64,000 nucleotides of DNA from UBA4744 sp963707435. GTDB taxonomy: Bacteria; Actinomycetota; Acidimicrobiia; Spongiisociales; UBA4744. The DNA is taken from contig CAVPPF010000003.1 in assembly GCA_963707435.1 (NCBI GenBank), positions 62,001-126,000 of the forward strand. The letters run 5' to 3'. The notes below the pieces were generated by a model. The model saw nothing but the letters and a program-made list of their open reading frames with translations, was not told where the DNA came from and did not search any database. The position numbers and the translations under genes are program-made. Positions within the stretch are counted from its first letter, which is position 1. Each line of letters begins with the position of its first letter. Below are positions 63,229-64,000 of this stretch, one piece after another.

Positions 63229-64000
63229 TCACCGTGCGTGATGCGGGCCACCGGCCCCTCGTTGCGCCAGGACCTCCAGGAGGACGTCGGGCGTGTCGCT
63301 CATCAGCCCATCCACGCCGAGATCGAGCAATCGGTGCATCTCGGAGGGCTCGTCGACCGTCCACACGTGCACTTGCTTGCCGGCCCGATGGGCGGCAGTC
63401 ACGAACCGGCGGTCGACGACCGTGAGGTTGTTGTGGATCACCGGTACCTGCAGTGCGTCGGCCTTGATCGGGAACCCGATCCCCACCCGGCTGAACAACC
63501 AGAAGAGCAGCGTTTCGTGGCGCGGGCTCGACGTTGCAACCCGGCCCCGGGCCAGGCGCCGCACTTCCTTCAACCACGCATCTTCATAGCCGCCAACCAT
63601 CACCCGGTCCCACAGGTTGCGCTTCTCAATGAACTCCACCAGCGGCGCTTCCAACCCGGGTTGCTTCAACTCCAGCGTGAACGATGCGTCCGGCAACTCC
63701 GCAAACACCTCCTCGAGCGTCGGGATGGTGACACCCTGACCGCGATACGGCCACCCGCGATCGGAACCGAAACGGAAGGCTGCATCAAATGCCTTCAGTT
63801 CGGCGGCGGTGTAGTCGCCGACCGGACCGGACCCATCGGTGGTCCGGTCGAGCGTGTCGTCGTGGAACACCATGAGAACTCCGTCGGCCGACAGGTGCAG
63901 ATCGGTCTCGAAGTACCGGTAGCCGAGTTCTGCGGATTTCCGGAAAGCGAGCAATGTGTTCTCCGGCCACCGCAACCGGCCGCCCCGGTGGGCGAACGCT
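63229..64000 (-). CDS. Glycerophosphodiester phosphodiesterase, 5' end cut by window
   Basis: The frame is open to the window edge and starts within AFAHRGGRLRWPENTLLAFR, the HRG...ENT catalytic signature. ETDLHLSADGVLMVFHDDTL gives the metal-binding E, D and second His; FTLELKQPG and QVHVWTVDEPSEMHRLLDLG finish the TIM barrel. Hydrolyses glycerophosphodiesters to glycerol 3-phosphate. No signal peptide can be judged because the start is missing. Confidence 0.9.
   Translation of the reverse strand, partial: AFAHRGGRLRWPENTLLAFRKSAELGYRYFETDLHLSADGVLMVFHDDTLDRTTDGSGPVGDYTAAELKAFDAAFRFGSDRGWPYRGQGVTIPTLEEVFAELPDASFTLELKQPGLEAPLVEFIEKRNLWDRVMVGGYEDAWLKEVRRLARGRVATSSPRHETLLFWLFSRVGIGFPIKADALQVPVIHNNLTVVDRRFVTAAHRAGKQVHVWTVDEPSEMHRLLDLGVDGLMSDTPDVLLEVLAQRGAGGPHHAR

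Overview
The window is high-GC, gene-dense DNA from an actinobacterium. Gene content and order match the conserved actinobacterial block that in Mycobacterium tuberculosis runs roughly from cysS/ispF/ispD/carD/radA/disA through clpC, lysS, coaX, panC, folK-folB-folP-folE, ftsH, hpt, tilS and topA to the tad pilus genes (comparison from memory). Lack of lsr2 and panD in their usual places, a histone-H1-like tail on CarD and a BmpA-type transporter operon suggest a lineage outside Mycobacteriales. A deep-branching group such as Acidimicrobiia is my guess, not something proved here.

Layout. 0-1.6 kb: membrane protein, LytR_C protein and DUF3263 protein. 1.6-3.4 kb: a low-conservation insert with one secreted-propeller-like gene, lying between a degenerate copy of a tRNA-Thr 3' half and the intact tRNA-Thr(UGU). 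3.4-11.4 kb: rlmB, cysS, ispF, ispD, PIN-TRAM, carD, disA, radA. 11.4-17.6 kb: a zinc-ribbon/glycan-binding surface protein facing a four-gene BmpA lipoprotein and ABC transporter operon. 17.7-24.0 kb: queuosine-precursor transporter, clpC, polyprenyl diphosphate synthase, lysS. 24.1-32.0 kb: the vitamin block (coaX, panC, DUF2520, folK fusion, folB, a phosphatase-like protein, folP, folE), then ftsH. 32.1-37.8 kb: hpt, tilS, F420-associated metalloprotease, sigma/anti-sigma pair, M1 peptidase. 38-49 kb: second tRNA-Thr(CGU), holB, tmk, MFS, topA, two histidine phosphatases, membrane pyrophosphatase, cation/H+ antiporter. 48.7-57.3 kb: LCP lipoprotein, DUF1998 helicase, RES/Xre toxin-antitoxin pair, Tad pilus operon. 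57.4-64 kb: HAD phosphatase, GNAT, MFS, leuC-leuD, YdeI-like protein, glycerophosphodiesterase (cut by the window end).

Most neighbouring genes on the minus strand are translationally coupled by ATGA or GTGA overlaps. Many essential genes (carD, ispF, clpC, polyprenyl synthase, lysS, coaX, folE, tilS, topA, hppA and others) are interrupted by single-base indels, mostly insertions, that are best read as sequencing error. I annotate such genes over their whole length and state where the frame changes.

Most notable items: an H1-like tail fused to CarD, a FolK-methyltransferase fusion, a catalytically dead phosphatase-like protein in the folate operon, a tRNA-flanked insert, a RES/Xre module whose candidate operator straddles a probably leaderless start, a large nested inverted repeat after topA, and a hairpin-bearing dispersed intergenic repeat. 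I found no CRISPR array, insertion sequence or prophage.
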